A stretch of DNA of 64,000 nucleotides from Spelaeicoccus albus (GTDB lineage: Bacteria; Actinomycetota; Actinomycetes; Actinomycetales; Brevibacteriaceae), in the NCBI RefSeq assembly GCF_013409065.1, contig NZ_JACBZP010000001.1, positions 682,001-746,000 on the forward strand, given 5' to 3'. A program made the translations under genes and the position numbers. The stretch's first letter is position 1. Each line of letters begins with the position of its first letter. This document shows positions 44,297-53,959 of this stretch, piece by piece. The notes below the pieces were generated by a model, which ran no database searches, was not told the origin of the DNA, and was given only the letters and a program-made list of their open reading frames with translations.

Positions 44297-46584
44297 GCGA
44301 AGCCCGCACCGCGTCCCGCGCGGTCGATCTCGAGATCTCCGGCATGACCTGCGCCTCGTGCGCCACTCGGATCGAAAACCGCCTCAACAAGCTCGACGGC
44401 GTCACTGCCACCGTGAACCTGGCCCTTGAGACGGCCCGCGTCAATGCCCCGGAGGACACGCCGAACGATGCGATCATCTCGGCGGTCGAGGCCACCGGTT
44501 ACGGCGCGTCCGTCGCCGACGATCCGCACGCCGTCGGGCATGCCGGGAACACGGCCGAGAGCCGGACGCCGGACGGCGAGTCCGACGTCTCCGGGCACGA
44601 AAGCGGCGGGCACGGCAGCCACGACCATATGGCCCACGACTACGATCCGCGCGGACTGAAGAAGCGCCTGGCGGTGTCGATAGTCCTGGCCGTGCCGGTT
44701 GCGGCGCTGTCGATGATCGGCGCCTGGCAGTTCCCGGGCTGGGAGTGGGTGGTGGCCGTTTTGGCGTTGCCGGTGGCCATCTGGGGTGCCTGGCCGTTCC
44801 ACTCCGCTGCGGCAAAGGCCGCCCGCCACGGCAGTTCGACAATGGACACGCTCGTGTCGATCGGTATCACCGCCGCCACGCTGTGGTCGCTCTGGGCACT
44901 GGTGGTGCATGCTGCCGGCGGGTCCGGCGTGCACGTGTATTTCGAGGTCGCCGCAACCGTCACCGTATTCCTGCTGGCGGGACGCCTGGCCGAAGCATCG
45001 TCCAAACGCCGCGCCACATCGGCCTTGAAAGCGCTGTTGTCGCTCGGCGCCAAGGACGTCGCGGTCATCGACCACGACACCGCCGGCCGCCCCACCGAAC
45101 GCCGCATTCCGATAGCCTCCCTTCAGCCCGGCGACTTGTTCGCCGTCCGGCCGGGCGAGAAGATCGCCACGGACGGCGTCGTCGTCGACGGCCATTCGGC
45201 GGTCGACGAGTCAATGCTCACTGGCGAGCCGGTACCGGTCGAGGTGTCGATCGACAGCGCCGTCACGGGCGCCACCATGAACACGTCGGGCCGGCTCACG
45301 GTCCGGGCGACTCGCGTCGGCTCCGATACGACCCTGGCGCAGATCTCGAAACTCGTCGCCGCGGCTCAGACCGGCAAGGCCCCCGTACAGCGGCTTGCCG
45401 ACAGGATCTCGTCGATCTTCGTACCGACTGTCCTCGTCGTTGCCGCTGTGACAATTGTGGCGTGGCTGCTCATCACCGGCGACTGGACGCCCGCATTCAC
45501 GGCGGGCGTCGCGGTGCTCATCATCGCCTGTCCGTGCGCGCTCGGATTGGCCACGCCGACCGCATTGGCCGTCGGCACCGGACGCGGGTCCCAGCTCGGC
45601 ATCGTCATTCGGGGGCCGGAGGTGCTCGAGAGCACCCGCGATATCGACACGATCATGCTGGACAAGACCGGCACCGTGACCGAGGGTCGCATGTCGGTTG
45701 CGCGCACGACGCTATCGGCACCGGCTTTGCAGCTTGCGGCCGCGGCCGAATCGGGAAGCGAGCATCCGGTCGCCCGGGCCATCATCGACTACGCGGCAGC
45801 AGTGCCGTCGGAGGGCCGCGTGAGCGTCGACAAGTTCACGGGCCACCCCGGCGGAGGCGTCTCGGCCACCGTCAACGGTCACGGGGTGCTTGTCGGCCGC
45901 GCCGGATGGCTGTCCGAGCTCGGGGTGACAGTACCGGCGGACGCCGTCACCGGCGCGGATTCCGACCGGGCGCCGGGCAGCGCGCTCACTCCGGGCACGA
46001 CGCTCGTGTTGGTGGCTATCGACGGCGACCTTGCCGGGTCGGTCAGCGTGACCGACCGGGTGAAGGACGGCGCCGCCGACGCGATTGCCCAATTCCTCCA
46101 ACTGGGACTGCATCCGATTTTGCTCACGGGCGACAGGGAACAAGCGGCGCGGGCCGTGGCGGCGGAAGTCGGCATCGACGACGTGATTGCCGATGTACGC
46201 CCCGAGGACAAGGCGCGCGTGGTCGCCGACCGTCAGTCCGCCGGCGCCGTCGTGGCCATGGTGGGCGATGGCGTCAACGATGCGGCAGCCCTGGCAACCG
46301 CCGATCTCGGGCTTGCCATGGGCACCGGCACCGACGTGGCGATCGAGGCCAGCGACCTGACGCTGGTTCGCGGCGATCTGACTGTGGCGGCGGACGCCGT
46401 CCGGCTGGCTCGGCGCACTCTTTCCACCATCAAGGGCAACCTCTTTTGGGCGTTCGCCTACAACGTGGCTGCCATTCCGCTTGCTGCCGTCGGGCTGTTG
46501 AGTCCCATGTTCGCCGGCCTGGCCATGGCATTCAGCTCGGTGTTCGTAGTTCTCAACAGCTTGCGCCTCTACCGGTTCAAATAG
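44293..46584 (+). CDS. copA: Cu(I)-translocating P1B-type ATPase
   Basis: A 763-residue copper exporter. One N-terminal metal-binding domain (Cys20, Cys23 in GMTCASC) is followed by a His-rich linker (about 95-115, [19 protein letters not shown]). Eight membrane helices carry CPC in [15 protein letters not shown] (near 411). The phosphorylation site is DKTGT (Asp457), then SEHPVARAI and [11 protein letters not shown]. It lies in csoR-copZ-copA order and should be induced by copper through the CsoR dyad. The stop overlaps the 3' end of a convergent tetR gene by eight bases. Confidence 0.96.
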   Translation: MSEARTASRAVDLEISGMTCASCATRIENRLNKLDGVTATVNLALETARVNAPEDTPNDAIISAVEATGYGASVADDPHAVGHAGNTAESRTPDGESDVSGHESGGHGSHDHMAHDYDPRGLKKRLAVSIVLAVPVAALSMIGAWQFPGWEWVVAVLALPVAIWGAWPFHSAAAKAARHGSSTMDTLVSIGITAATLWSLWALVVHAAGGSGVHVYFEVAATVTVFLLAGRLAEASSKRRATSALKALLSLGAKDVAVIDHDTAGRPTERRIPIASLQPGDLFAVRPGEKIATDGVVVDGHSAVDESMLTGEPVPVEVSIDSAVTGATMNTSGRLTVRATRVGSDTTLAQISKLVAAAQTGKAPVQRLADRISSIFVPTVLVVAAVTIVAWLLITGDWTPAFTAGVAVLIIACPCALGLATPTALAVGTGRGSQLGIVIRGPEVLESTRDIDTIMLDKTGTVTEGRMSVARTTLSAPALQLAAAAESGSEHPVARAIIDYAAAVPSEGRVSVDKFTGHPGGGVSATVNGHGVLVGRAGWLSELGVTVPADAVTGADSDRAPGSALTPGTTLVLVAIDGDLAGSVSVTDRVKDGAADAIAQFLQLGLHPILLTGDREQAARAVAAEVGIDDVIADVRPEDKARVVADRQSAGAVVAMVGDGVNDAAALATADLGLAMGTGTDVAIEASDLTLVRGDLTVAADAVRLARRTLSTIKGNLFWAFAYNVAAIPLAAVGLLSPMFAGLAMAFSSVFVVLNSLRLYRFK

Positions 46585-47209
46585 CCGGTCTCTCCGGGGC
46601 GCCGGCGGACAAGAGCCGTGTCACCAGGTCGTCGAGCTGGCTGTCGAGGTCGGGCCAATTGAAAAGCGGCCGATTGGTGCGTAGCAAGATAATTCCGTGC
46701 AGCGCGCACCACGCCTGCACCGTGAACATCTCTGCCTGATCGTCGCCGACGACCTCCGCCAGCCGACCGCGGACGACGTCGAAAGCCGTTTGCCCGATGT
46801 AGTTCTCGGGCGAGCCGTCCGGCGGGACCGACAATTCGGACGTGAACCAGACCTGATACAGCCCCGGATGCGCGAAGGCGAAGTCCACATACGCCTGCAC
46901 AAACGCCCGCACGCGCTCTCGGGGGCTGCCTTTGGCGTCGGCCGTCGCCGTCATCAAAACAGCGGATAGCCGATCGAACGCCTGCATCTTCACGGTGGCG
47001 GTCAACTCTTTCAACGAGTCGAAGTGCAGATAGATCGATGTCGGCGTCACGCCGACTTCGCGCGCCACTTTGCGCAGCGAGAGCGCCTTCGAGTCACCGG
47101 TTTCTTCCAGCATCCGGGCCGTGACGTCGAGAATTTCCTCGCGCAGCCGATCCCCGTCGCCGCGCCTGGCGGCCGGTCGGCGTCCGTCACCGGAGTCCAC
47201 ACGCGTCAT
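46577..47209 (-). CDS. TetR family repressor of the DHA2 exporter
   Basis: A 210-residue regulator with DNA-binding domain [54 protein letters not shown], and a C-terminal ligand domain of the TetR_C_13/WHG-like type ([20 protein letters not shown]). It is divergent from the exporter across 98 bases holding two dyads, the standard arrangement for local control. ATG 47209 is the first start after an Arg-rich tail. Ligands are unknown. Confidence 0.9.
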   Translation of the reverse strand: MTRVDSGDGRRPAARRGDGDRLREEILDVTARMLEETGDSKALSLRKVAREVGVTPTSIYLHFDSLKELTATVKMQAFDRLSAVLMTATADAKGSPRERVRAFVQAYVDFAFAHPGLYQVWFTSELSVPPDGSPENYIGQTAFDVVRGRLAEVVGDDQAEMFTVQAWCALHGIILLRTNRPLFNWPDLDSQLDDLVTRLLSAGAPERPAI

Positions 47210-47222
47210 ACCGCTCCTATGG

Positions 47223-47277
47223 TTGACACCTGTAGCGCTACAGGTGTTATCTTAGTCATTGGGCTACATGTGTAGCC
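47223..47277 (+). promoter_or_regulatory. Promoter and two operators between tetR and the exporter
   Basis: TTGACA (47223-47228) and TATCTT (47248-47253) form the exporter promoter. The spacer is filled by a perfect 22-base dyad (47226-47247): ACACCTGTAGC followed by its exact complement. A second dyad, GGCTACA-TG-TGTAGCC (47262-47277), shares the TGTAGC core. Both are ideally placed for the adjacent TetR. Confidence 0.82.
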
Positions 47278-47307
47278 TAACATTTTCAACCGATCGACGG
47301 GGACCCG

Positions 47308-48861
47308 ATGACCTCCCAAACCACGCAACTCCCACCGCGACCGACGACACACTTGGTCAGGCAAGGCTGGACCCTCACGCTGGTCTGCACGGCAACCTTC
47401 ATGCTGCTGCTCGACGTCACTGTCGTCTCGGTAGCGCTGGAGCCCATCCGCGCCAGCTTCGGCGCGAGCTTGTCCGGGCTTCAGTGGGTGGTCGACGCTT
47501 ATACGCTGCCGCTGGCCGGGCTCTTGCTGACCACGGCGACTCTCGGCGATCGGCTGGGGCGGCGGCGAATCTTCCTGACCGGGATGGCGTTGTTCACAGC
47601 CGGATCGCTCCTGTGCGCCATTGCGACGTCCAGCATCATGCTCGATCTCGTTCGCGCCGTTCAAGGCGCGGGCGGGGCCATGCTGCTGGGCACGGCGATC
47701 CCGATGATTGGCGCCGCCTTCACCGAGCCGAAGGCGCGCGCCGCCGCGATAGGCATCTTCGGCGCGACGCTTGCCGCGGCCACGGCAATCGGCCCATTGG
47801 TCGGCGGCATTCTCGTCGACGGCCTCGGGTGGCGGTGGATCTTCCTGATCAACGTGCCGATCGGAACCATTGCCCTGGTGCTCGGCGTCCGGCTGCTCTC
47901 CGAATCGCGCGCGAGCCGGCCCCGCCGAGCCGATTGGCCGGGAACAGCCGCCTTGACCGGGGCGCTTCTTGCCCTGCTGTTCGCACTGATTCGCGGGACG
48001 GCGCTGGGCTGGGGTTCGCCGCTGATCGTGACGCTGTTCGTGACGTCGGCCGTCCTACTTGCCGCGTTCATTGCGCGCGAAGTCACTGCGGCCGAACCGA
48101 TGGTCGACCTGCATTTGTTCGCCCGCCCGAGCTTTGCGGCAGTCAGCCTGTCCGGTCTCATGATCGGCACCACCATTACCGCCGCCACGTCGTACCTGGG
48201 CATCTACATGATCAACACGATGGGCTATACGCCGCTCGAGACAGGCGTACGCGTGCTTCCCCTCACCATCGCCTCGTTCATTGCCTCGCCCATCACGGCG
48301 CGACTTGTCGACGTCGTCCCGCCGGCCGTCACTATCGGCGGCAGCATGGCGCTGGTGGCCATCGGCATGGCGTTGTGCGCCGGGCTGGACGGCGCGTCGA
48401 CCTGGACGGCGCTCATGCCCGGATTCATTGTGGCCGGACTCGGAATCGGCGTCGGCAGCGCGTCGCTGTCGCAGGCAGCACTCGGCGCAGTTGAGACCGA
48501 TCGGGCCGGAATGGCTACCGGAATCGTCAATACGATGCGCCAACTCGGCACGGCAGCCGGCGTCGCCATTCTCGGCGTCGTCTTTACGAACCGGGCGACG
48601 GCCGCCATGACGTCGGGATTGGCCGAGGCGGGCATGACGCCGGACGGCGTGTCGAAGCTGTCGGACGCCGTCGGATCGGGTCTCGGTGCCCGGGTCGCCC
48701 AGGCCGTGCCCGGCCCATTGCGCGAGGCCGTCACGCACGCCGCTACCGGCGCGACCGCAACCGCCATGAACCACGTGTTCTTGTACGGGGCGGTCGGCGC
48801 GGCCGCCACGGCAGTGATTGCGGCCGCCTTGATCCGGCGCGAACGCGCCGAAGCGCGCTGA
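47308..48861 (+). CDS. DHA2 family MFS drug efflux transporter
   Basis: A 517-residue 14-helix major facilitator. The DHA2 motif C appears as RAVQGAGGAMLLGTAIPMIG, motif A as GDRLGRRRIFLTGM, and motif D as LDVTVVSVALEPIRASFGA. The C-terminal half continues to ATAVIAAALIRRERAEAR. It should export cationic drugs or antibiotics by proton antiport. ATG 47308 follows GGGGAC. Expression should be controlled by the divergent TetR. It ends 11 bases from the convergent glycerol dehydrogenase gene. Confidence 0.93.
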   Translation: MTSQTTQLPPRPTTHLVRQGWTLTLVCTATFMLLLDVTVVSVALEPIRASFGASLSGLQWVVDAYTLPLAGLLLTTATLGDRLGRRRIFLTGMALFTAGSLLCAIATSSIMLDLVRAVQGAGGAMLLGTAIPMIGAAFTEPKARAAAIGIFGATLAAATAIGPLVGGILVDGLGWRWIFLINVPIGTIALVLGVRLLSESRASRPRRADWPGTAALTGALLALLFALIRGTALGWGSPLIVTLFVTSAVLLAAFIAREVTAAEPMVDLHLFARPSFAAVSLSGLMIGTTITAATSYLGIYMINTMGYTPLETGVRVLPLTIASFIASPITARLVDVVPPAVTIGGSMALVAIGMALCAGLDGASTWTALMPGFIVAGLGIGVGSASLSQAALGAVETDRAGMATGIVNTMRQLGTAAGVAILGVVFTNRATAAMTSGLAEAGMTPDGVSKLSDAVGSGLGARVAQAVPGPLREAVTHAATGATATAMNHVFLYGAVGAAATAVIAAALIRRERAEAR

Positions 48862-48872
48862 CCCGCCGGGCG

Positions 48873-50027
48873 TCAGTGCGGCGCCGTATAGGGAACCGGA
48901 TCGGGCAAACCGATGCCGGAGCGATAACGGCGGGCAAGTCTCTCCGTCGACCGCATTGCCGACACCACGTCGTCCGCAGTCACGGCGAACGGCATGTTGT
49001 GAATGGTCTCGCCCGGGACGCTCGCGGCATCGGCCACGGCTTTCAACGTCGCGTCGTCGTCCGGGGACAACCCGATTTCCGTCAGGGTCGTCGGCAGTCC
49101 GACTCGCGCCGTGAACTCCACGAATTCCCGGATCTCGCTGCTTGGTGCTCCTTCAAGAACAAGCTGCGTCAGCGAGCCGATATTGACCTTTTGACCGTGA
49201 TCCAGGCCGTGCGTCTGGGGCACGGCTGTGAGCCCGTTATGGATCGCGTGCGCCGCCGCAAGACCGCCGGACTCGAATCCCAGCACCGACAATACGGTGT
49301 TGGCTTCGATCACCTTCTCCAGGTGCGGCGTCACCTGGTGATCGCGGACGGCGTCCAGCGCCAGTAGCGCGTTTTCCCACAGGATGTCCCAGCTCAGCTT
49401 GGCGACAGCCGTTCCGAGCTCGGTCGGAGGGCCGCCGGCCATGGTGTCGGCGTTCGCCCGCGAGGTGGCGCGAGCTTCCAGCCAGGTGGCGAGCGCATCG
49501 CCGATCCCGGCTATCAGGAAGCGGACCGGCGCGTTGGCGACGAGTTGCGAGTCGACGATGACCAAATCGGGATTCCGGGGAAAGAATCGGTACTCCTCGA
49601 ATTCACCGTCATCGGTGTACACCACGGCCAGCGCCGACGTCGGCGCGTCGGTCGATGCGACGGTCGGCGCGCTCACCCAGCGGATGCCGGCGAGAAATCC
49701 TGCCGACTTCGCGGTATCGATGGTGCTTCCGCCGCCGACTCCGATGATGACGTCGGCACCGGCCTGCTCAATGACCCCGACGACGCGGTTGATCTCGGAG
49801 GCGGACGGGACGCCGTTGAATCGCTCCCGGCGAGCCTGCAGCTCAGCGGCCGCCAAGGACGACTCGACCGATTCGCCGACAAAGCCCCACACATCGTCAT
49901 CGGCAAGTACGAGCGGTGTGTTCCCGATCGCGTGAATGAATTCGCCCAACCGCGCCAGAGCTCCGGCCCCCTGCACATAACGCCCCGGGCTGATGAAGCT
50001 TCGCGTCTTTTGCTGACTTGTTGCCAT
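48873..50027 (-). CDS. gldA: Glycerol dehydrogenase-type iron-containing alcohol dehydrogenase
   Basis: A 384-residue dehydroquinate-synthase-fold dehydrogenase: GRYVQGAGALARLGEFIHAIGNTPLVLADDDVW, VIGVGGGSTIDTAKSAGF, the metal-binding Asp/His region near SFLIAGIGDALATWLEAR, and AHAIHNGLTAVPQTHGLDHGQKVNIG. These match GldA, which oxidises glycerol to dihydroxyacetone with NAD. ATG 50027 follows GGAGG. It lies beside the IS481 element and repeats, and 1.9 kb from acetoin/diacetyl genes. Confidence 0.9.
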   Translation of the reverse strand: MATSQQKTRSFISPGRYVQGAGALARLGEFIHAIGNTPLVLADDDVWGFVGESVESSLAAAELQARRERFNGVPSASEINRVVGVIEQAGADVIIGVGGGSTIDTAKSAGFLAGIRWVSAPTVASTDAPTSALAVVYTDDGEFEEYRFFPRNPDLVIVDSQLVANAPVRFLIAGIGDALATWLEARATSRANADTMAGGPPTELGTAVAKLSWDILWENALLALDAVRDHQVTPHLEKVIEANTVLSVLGFESGGLAAAHAIHNGLTAVPQTHGLDHGQKVNIGSLTQLVLEGAPSSEIREFVEFTARVGLPTTLTEIGLSPDDDATLKAVADAASVPGETIHNMPFAVTADDVVSAMRSTERLARRYRSGIGLPDPVPYTAPH

Positions 50028-50157
50028 GGTGATGCCTCCGGAAATCACGACAGAGGGCGCGACACCGCGCCGTGTCGCACACGGTAGCCGCGCCGGCCCG
50101 AGACTGCTATGCCCGTTCTCACCATGCGACAATCCGCCGCAGCGTAGTGGGTCCTTT

Positions 50158-50180
50158 CGCCGAGTGGTGGCGAATGGCTG
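50158..50180. repeat. GAGTGGTGGCGAATGG repeat unit
   Basis: One 23-base copy of the unit that starts CGCCGAGTGGTGGCGAATGG and ends CTG. It is followed at 50199 by a degenerate fragment CCCCGAGTGGCGGTG and at 50220 by the left arm of the IS-split palindrome. It belongs to the same family as 31018-31107. Confidence 0.85.
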
Positions 50181-50219
50181 CCATGGCGCCCTCGCGATCC
50201 CCGAGTGGCGGTGTCAGCT

Positions 50220-50253
50220 CGCCGAGTGGTGGCGAATGGCTGAAAATTTTGAA
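50220..50253. repeat. Left half of an IS-interrupted 31-bp-arm palindrome
   Basis: 50220-50250 (begins CGCCGAGTGGTGGCGAATGG, ends CTGAAAATTTT) is the exact reverse complement of 51673-51703. With the IS and one copy of the 15-base target duplication removed, the arms rejoin around a single G. The IS target duplication GCTGAAAATTTTGAA occupies 50239-50253. Confidence 0.92.
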
Positions 50254-51659
50254 TGTCTTGTCTCAGGACATCGGTGACAGTTTTGTATCAGGACATCGGT
50301 GACAGTTGATGTCTCAGGACATCGGTGACAGTCGGCGTGTCAGGGGTAGGGTCACGGTTTTTCGTTGTTCTTGTTGAGGAAGCCGCGGGGCTTGCCGTTG
50401 CCGACGTAATTCGTTCCTGGGTCGGGTCTGGGGTGGCTGATGATTTCGGTTCCGTGCCGGTCGAAGAACGTGATCGTGTTGAGGTCCCAGATCGCGTGGG
50501 CTTGTTGTCCGATGTATTGCTTGCCGAGCTGATAGCGGACGCCATCGATGTGGACTTGGCCTTTGCCGTAGACAGTGCGGGTGGCTTCACCGCTGCTGGT
50601 GTTTTCGCGTGGTCGTGGCCGTGGTGCGACGGCTTTGTCGGTCGCGTCCCAGGCTTGTTGCGGGGTGATCCGGCCCGGTAGGCCTTGATGGGAGCGTTCG
50701 GTGTTGTAGATGATGTCGAACTGATCGACGAGTTCTTGCAATTGTTCGATCGAGTCGGCCAGTGGCTGCTTGTCCAGCCATCGGAAAAGGGTCTGGTGGA
50801 AGCGTTCATTCTTCCCTTGCGTGGTCGGCTTGTACGGTTTGCCGGTAATCGCCTCGATACCTAGCCGGCTCACGTGCGTGATGAGTTGCCCGGTGATGCC
50901 CCGGCGGGCCGGGTTCAAGGCGAGCCCGTTATCGGTTAGGAGTCGTTGCGGGACCCCGTGCGCGGTGATGCCCTTTGTCACCACGGCGATAGCCGCGGCG
51001 GACGTTTCCCCGTCGGCGACATGTGTGGCGACTGCGAGTCGGGAGTGATCATCTTGCAGTTGGAAGATCACGCAGGTGCGTCCGCCGGTAAGGACGTACG
51101 CGGTCGCGTCGAGTTGCCAGCACGCGTTCGGTGCGGGGTAGACAAATCTGCGGTAGGCCGCGCGTGGCTTTTTCTTCGGTTCGGATCGTGCGATGTTCTT
51201 TTCCCGGAAGAGCCGGGCCAGGGACGCTACCGACGGGGGTTTCAGGCCCATCATTTTCATTTTCTCGAACACGCTGATCGGTCCGTGGTCCAGGCCCGAG
51301 CGTTCGAGCGCGCCACGCACGTCCACGGCTTGCTGTTTCGTCTGTTCGTCGAGTTGGGAAGGACTTGTCTTTGGCCGACGGGACTTCGGTTCCAGCACGG
51401 CCGCGGGGCCTTCCCGGCGTGCCCGAGCGCGTAGTTGGTAGAACGTTTTGCGTGAGATCTGGTGTTCAGTACAGAACGTCGTGACCGCACCGCGTGGGGC
51501 ATCGCGAGGCCACTGAGAAATTGCAAGACGGACAGCAGGATCAACAGGCTCATTTTTCGTCACCCGTCAATCCGACCCGAGAAGTGTCACCACCAAACCC
51601 GCAGGGACTGTCACCGATGTCCTGATACACAACTGTCACCGGTGTCCTGCGACATAACA
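50254..51659. mobile_element. IS481 family insertion sequence (complete, 1406 bp)
   Basis: The ends are 27-base imperfect inverted repeats beginning TGT (50254-50280 and 51633-51659; 23 of 27 match, core CAGGACA-CGGTGACAG). Exact 15-base duplications GCTGAAAATTTTGAA flank both sides (50239-50253 and 51660-51674). Further copies of TGT(A/C)TCAGGACATCGGTGA follow inward, at 50284 and 50310 on the left and inverted at 51608-51629 on the right. One transposase gene fills the element. Confidence 0.93.
50352..51563 (-). CDS. IS481 family DDE transposase
   Basis: A 403-residue transposase. The N-terminal helix-turn-helix (about 5-50) reads ISRKTFYQLRARARREGPAAV. The rve-type catalytic core has the first Asp in QLDATAYVLTGG (near 152), the second in LLTDNGLALNP (near 213) and the Glu in GKNERFHQTLFRWL (near 250). 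The C-terminus ends in a Pro-rich tail. No frameshift is seen, so it should be active. ATG 51563 lies inside the element and no other ORF is required. Confidence 0.94.
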   Translation of the reverse strand: MTKNEPVDPAVRLAISQWPRDAPRGAVTTFCTEHQISRKTFYQLRARARREGPAAVLEPKSRRPKTSPSQLDEQTKQQAVDVRGALERSGLDHGPISVFEKMKMMGLKPPSVASLARLFREKNIARSEPKKKPRAAYRRFVYPAPNACWQLDATAYVLTGGRTCVIFQLQDDHSRLAVATHVADGETSAAAIAVVTKGITAHGVPQRLLTDNGLALNPARRGITGQLITHVSRLGIEAITGKPYKPTTQGKNERFHQTLFRWLDKQPLADSIEQLQELVDQFDIIYNTERSHQGLPGRITPQQAWDATDKAVAPRPRPRENTSSGEATRTVYGKGQVHIDGVRYQLGKQYIGQQAHAIWDLNTITFFDRHGTEIISHPRPDPGTNYVGNGKPRGFLNKNNEKP

Positions 51660-51672
51660 GCTGAAAATTTTG

Positions 51673-51733
51673 AAAATTTTCAGCCATTCGCCACCACTCG
51701 GCGCAGGGCGGGAACCATTCGCCACCACTCGGC
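51673..51733. repeat. Right half of the IS-interrupted palindrome and an extra unit
   Basis: 51673-51703 is the exact complement of 50220-50250. A further inverted copy of the unit, CCATTCGCCACCACTCGGC, is at 51715-51733. With the IS removed, the locus has the same plan as 31018-31107: one solo unit plus one perfect palindrome. Confidence 0.9.
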
Positions 51734-51948
51734 ACAGAGCGGGGGCCTTGCGCATCCGGCAATTCTCACGAAATGAGAACGCTCCTGGTTTTCCATCGCC
51801 CTTGGCGCCAATAGTCGAGTCACAAGCATCGGCGGTCGGAGGTCCGCACCGACGACGAATTCCCCGAAAAGCCGGAAAAGACGAATCGACGCCGAACAAT
51901 CGACAAACCTCAACGACCAAAAAGTTCACCACACCAAGGGAGTTTCAC

Positions 51949-52728
51949 ATGTCCAACCGGGTAGCCCTCATCACCGGAGCAGGACGCGGCATCGGCCGAG
52001 GCATTGCCGAACGGCTCGCCGACGACGGCTTCGACATAGTCGTCGTCGACATCGACGCGTCCACCGACAACATCACCAGCGTCGTCGAGGCGGTCGAGGC
52101 CAAGGGCCGTCGTGCCGTGGGCGTGACGGGCGACGTCTCCAAGCCCGGCGACGTTGCCGCGTTCGTCGCCGAGGGAGCCGAAAAGCTCGGCGACCTCGAC
52201 GTCGTCGTGGCCAATGCCGGAATCGCCCAGGTCGACCAGATTCTCGACGTCGAGCCGGACGCCTTGGACCGCATCCTCGACGTCAACCTCAAGGGCGTTT
52301 TCTACACCTACCAGGCCGCGGCCCGGCAGTTCATCAAACAGGGCACGCCGGGGAAGATCATTGGCGCCGCATCGATAGTCGCCTTCCGGCCATTCCCCGT
52401 GCTTGCCCCGTATTCCGCCACCAAATGGGCCGTGCGCGGTCTCACGCAAGCCGCGGCCATGGAGTTCGCCAAGCACAAGATCACCGTCAACGCGTATGCG
52501 CCGGGCGTCGTCGGCACCGACATGTGGGACCTGATCGACGACCGTTTGACCACCATCGAGGGCACTCCCAAGGGCAGCGCGCTCGCCAAGCAGGTCGACG
52601 GGATCCTTGCCGGGCGCGTCTCGGAGCCCGCCGACGTCGCCAAACTGGTGTCCTATCTGGCCGGGCCGGATTCCGACCACATGACCGGCCAGACAGTGCT
52701 CATCGACGGCGGCATCAACTTCTCGTAA
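51949..52728 (+). CDS. Diacetyl/acetoin reductase-type SDR
   Basis: A 259-residue classical SDR: LITGAGRGIGRGIAERLADDGFDIVVVDID (Rossmann, NAD-type acidic Asp), VVVANAGIAQVDQI, catalytic Ser in IGAASIVAF, and YSATKWAVRGLTQ, with PGVVGTDMWDLIDDR. The last pattern and VDQILDVEPDALDRILDVNLKGVF are those of (S)-acetoin-forming diacetyl reductases. ATG 51949 follows AAGGGAG; a longer reading upstream crosses the repeat and IS and is unsupported. It lies between the palindrome and an alcohol dehydrogenase on the same strand. The exact substrate is not proven. Confidence 0.88.
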   Translation: MSNRVALITGAGRGIGRGIAERLADDGFDIVVVDIDASTDNITSVVEAVEAKGRRAVGVTGDVSKPGDVAAFVAEGAEKLGDLDVVVANAGIAQVDQILDVEPDALDRILDVNLKGVFYTYQAAARQFIKQGTPGKIIGAASIVAFRPFPVLAPYSATKWAVRGLTQAAAMEFAKHKITVNAYAPGVVGTDMWDLIDDRLTTIEGTPKGSALAKQVDGILAGRVSEPADVAKLVSYLAGPDSDHMTGQTVLIDGGINFS

Positions 52729-52856
52729 CCGGCCGGCGGACGGCCCGGGACCGGCTGCTTCTCATTTGTTGATAATCGCTCTAGCTATTCGGCAGCGCAG
52801 CGTCCACTCTGGTTACAGACGCTCGGTCCCGATCCCACGCGAAAAGGGAGTGTGAC

Positions 52857-53903
52857 ATGAAAGCAGTGCGGCTTCGCGGCTACGGCGAGGCTCCGACAAT
52901 CGACGATGTGCCGGAGCCCAAGATCTCCGGGGCCTGGGACGTGATCGTGGACGTCGGCGCGGCGGGCGTGTGCCGCACCGACCTGCACGTGATCGAAGGC
53001 CAATGGGAACAGATCCAGCACCCGGATCTGCCGTACACCCTGGGACACGAAAACGCCGGCTGGGTGCGCGAAGTCGGCAGCGCCGTGACGAACGTGGTGC
53101 CCGGCGACGCCGTCATCATGCACCCGCTCACCAGTTGCGGCCTGTGTGCACCGTGCCGGATCGGCGAGGATTCGCACTGCGAGAATGCCACGTTCCCCGG
53201 GTTGAACGTGGACGGCGGGATGGCCGACCAGTTACTCACGAACGCCCGAGCGGTCGTGAAGCTGGACGACGGGCTGGCGCCGGCCGACGTGGCCGCCCTG
53301 GCCGACGCCGGGCTCACCGCTTTTCACGCTGTCCGCAAGGCGGTGCCCGAACTGTTCCCGGGCACCCACGCAGTGGTCATCGGCGCCGGCGGGCTCGGTC
53401 ATATCGGCATCCAGACGCTGGCCGCCATGACGGCCGCGACGATCACCGTCATCGACCGCAGCGAAGAGGCCCTCGAACTGGCTACGACGCTCGGCGCGCA
53501 TCACACCGTGCTATCCACCGATGATGAGTCGGTTGCCGCCAAAGTGCAGGACATCACCGGGGGCGGCGCACACGTCGTCTTCGATTTCGTCGGCGAACAG
53601 GGTGCCGAGCTGCTGGCTCCGCGGCTGTTGCGCAACCGCGGCTCGCACTACGTCATCGGCTACGGCGGCGCCGTGCACATCCCCACCATCGAGGTGATCT
53701 CGCGAGAAATCAACGTGATCGGCAACCTGGTGGGCACCTACACCGACCTTGTCGAACTCATGACGCTGACGGCGCAGGGCCGGGTGACGCTGCATACGCA
53801 AACCTACCCGCTCGATGCAGCGGGCGATGCGTTGAACGATCTCGACCACGGCCGCCTGGTCGGCCGCGGCATCCTCGTCCCCGCCGCGGCCCGGAGCCGA
53901 TGA
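52857..53903 (+). CDS. Zinc-dependent alcohol dehydrogenase
   Basis: A 348-residue MDR alcohol dehydrogenase with catalytic zinc ligands in AGVCRTDLHVIEGQW and GHENAGWV, and structural zinc Cys in CGLCAPCRIGEDSHCENATF. Its NAD site is HAVVIGAGGLGHIGIQTLAAMTAATITVIDRSEEAL. This pattern resembles aryl/secondary alcohol dehydrogenases of actinobacteria. ATG 52857 follows AAAAGGGAG. It sits between the acetoin reductase and a GMC oxidoreductase operon. Confidence 0.9.
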   Translation: MKAVRLRGYGEAPTIDDVPEPKISGAWDVIVDVGAAGVCRTDLHVIEGQWEQIQHPDLPYTLGHENAGWVREVGSAVTNVVPGDAVIMHPLTSCGLCAPCRIGEDSHCENATFPGLNVDGGMADQLLTNARAVVKLDDGLAPADVAALADAGLTAFHAVRKAVPELFPGTHAVVIGAGGLGHIGIQTLAAMTAATITVIDRSEEALELATTLGAHHTVLSTDDESVAAKVQDITGGGAHVVFDFVGEQGAELLAPRLLRNRGSHYVIGYGGAVHIPTIEVISREINVIGNLVGTYTDLVELMTLTAQGRVTLHTQTYPLDAAGDALNDLDHGRLVGRGILVPAAARSR

Positions 53904-53959
53904 GCCGAGGCCCACGACATTCATGAATCCGAGACGACGAGCAAAGGAGCCCACAGATC

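Noticed and set aside
51670-51948. N-terminal extension of the acetoin reductase
   Set aside because: It runs through the palindromic repeat and the SDR fold starts at 51949, where a ribosome site is present.
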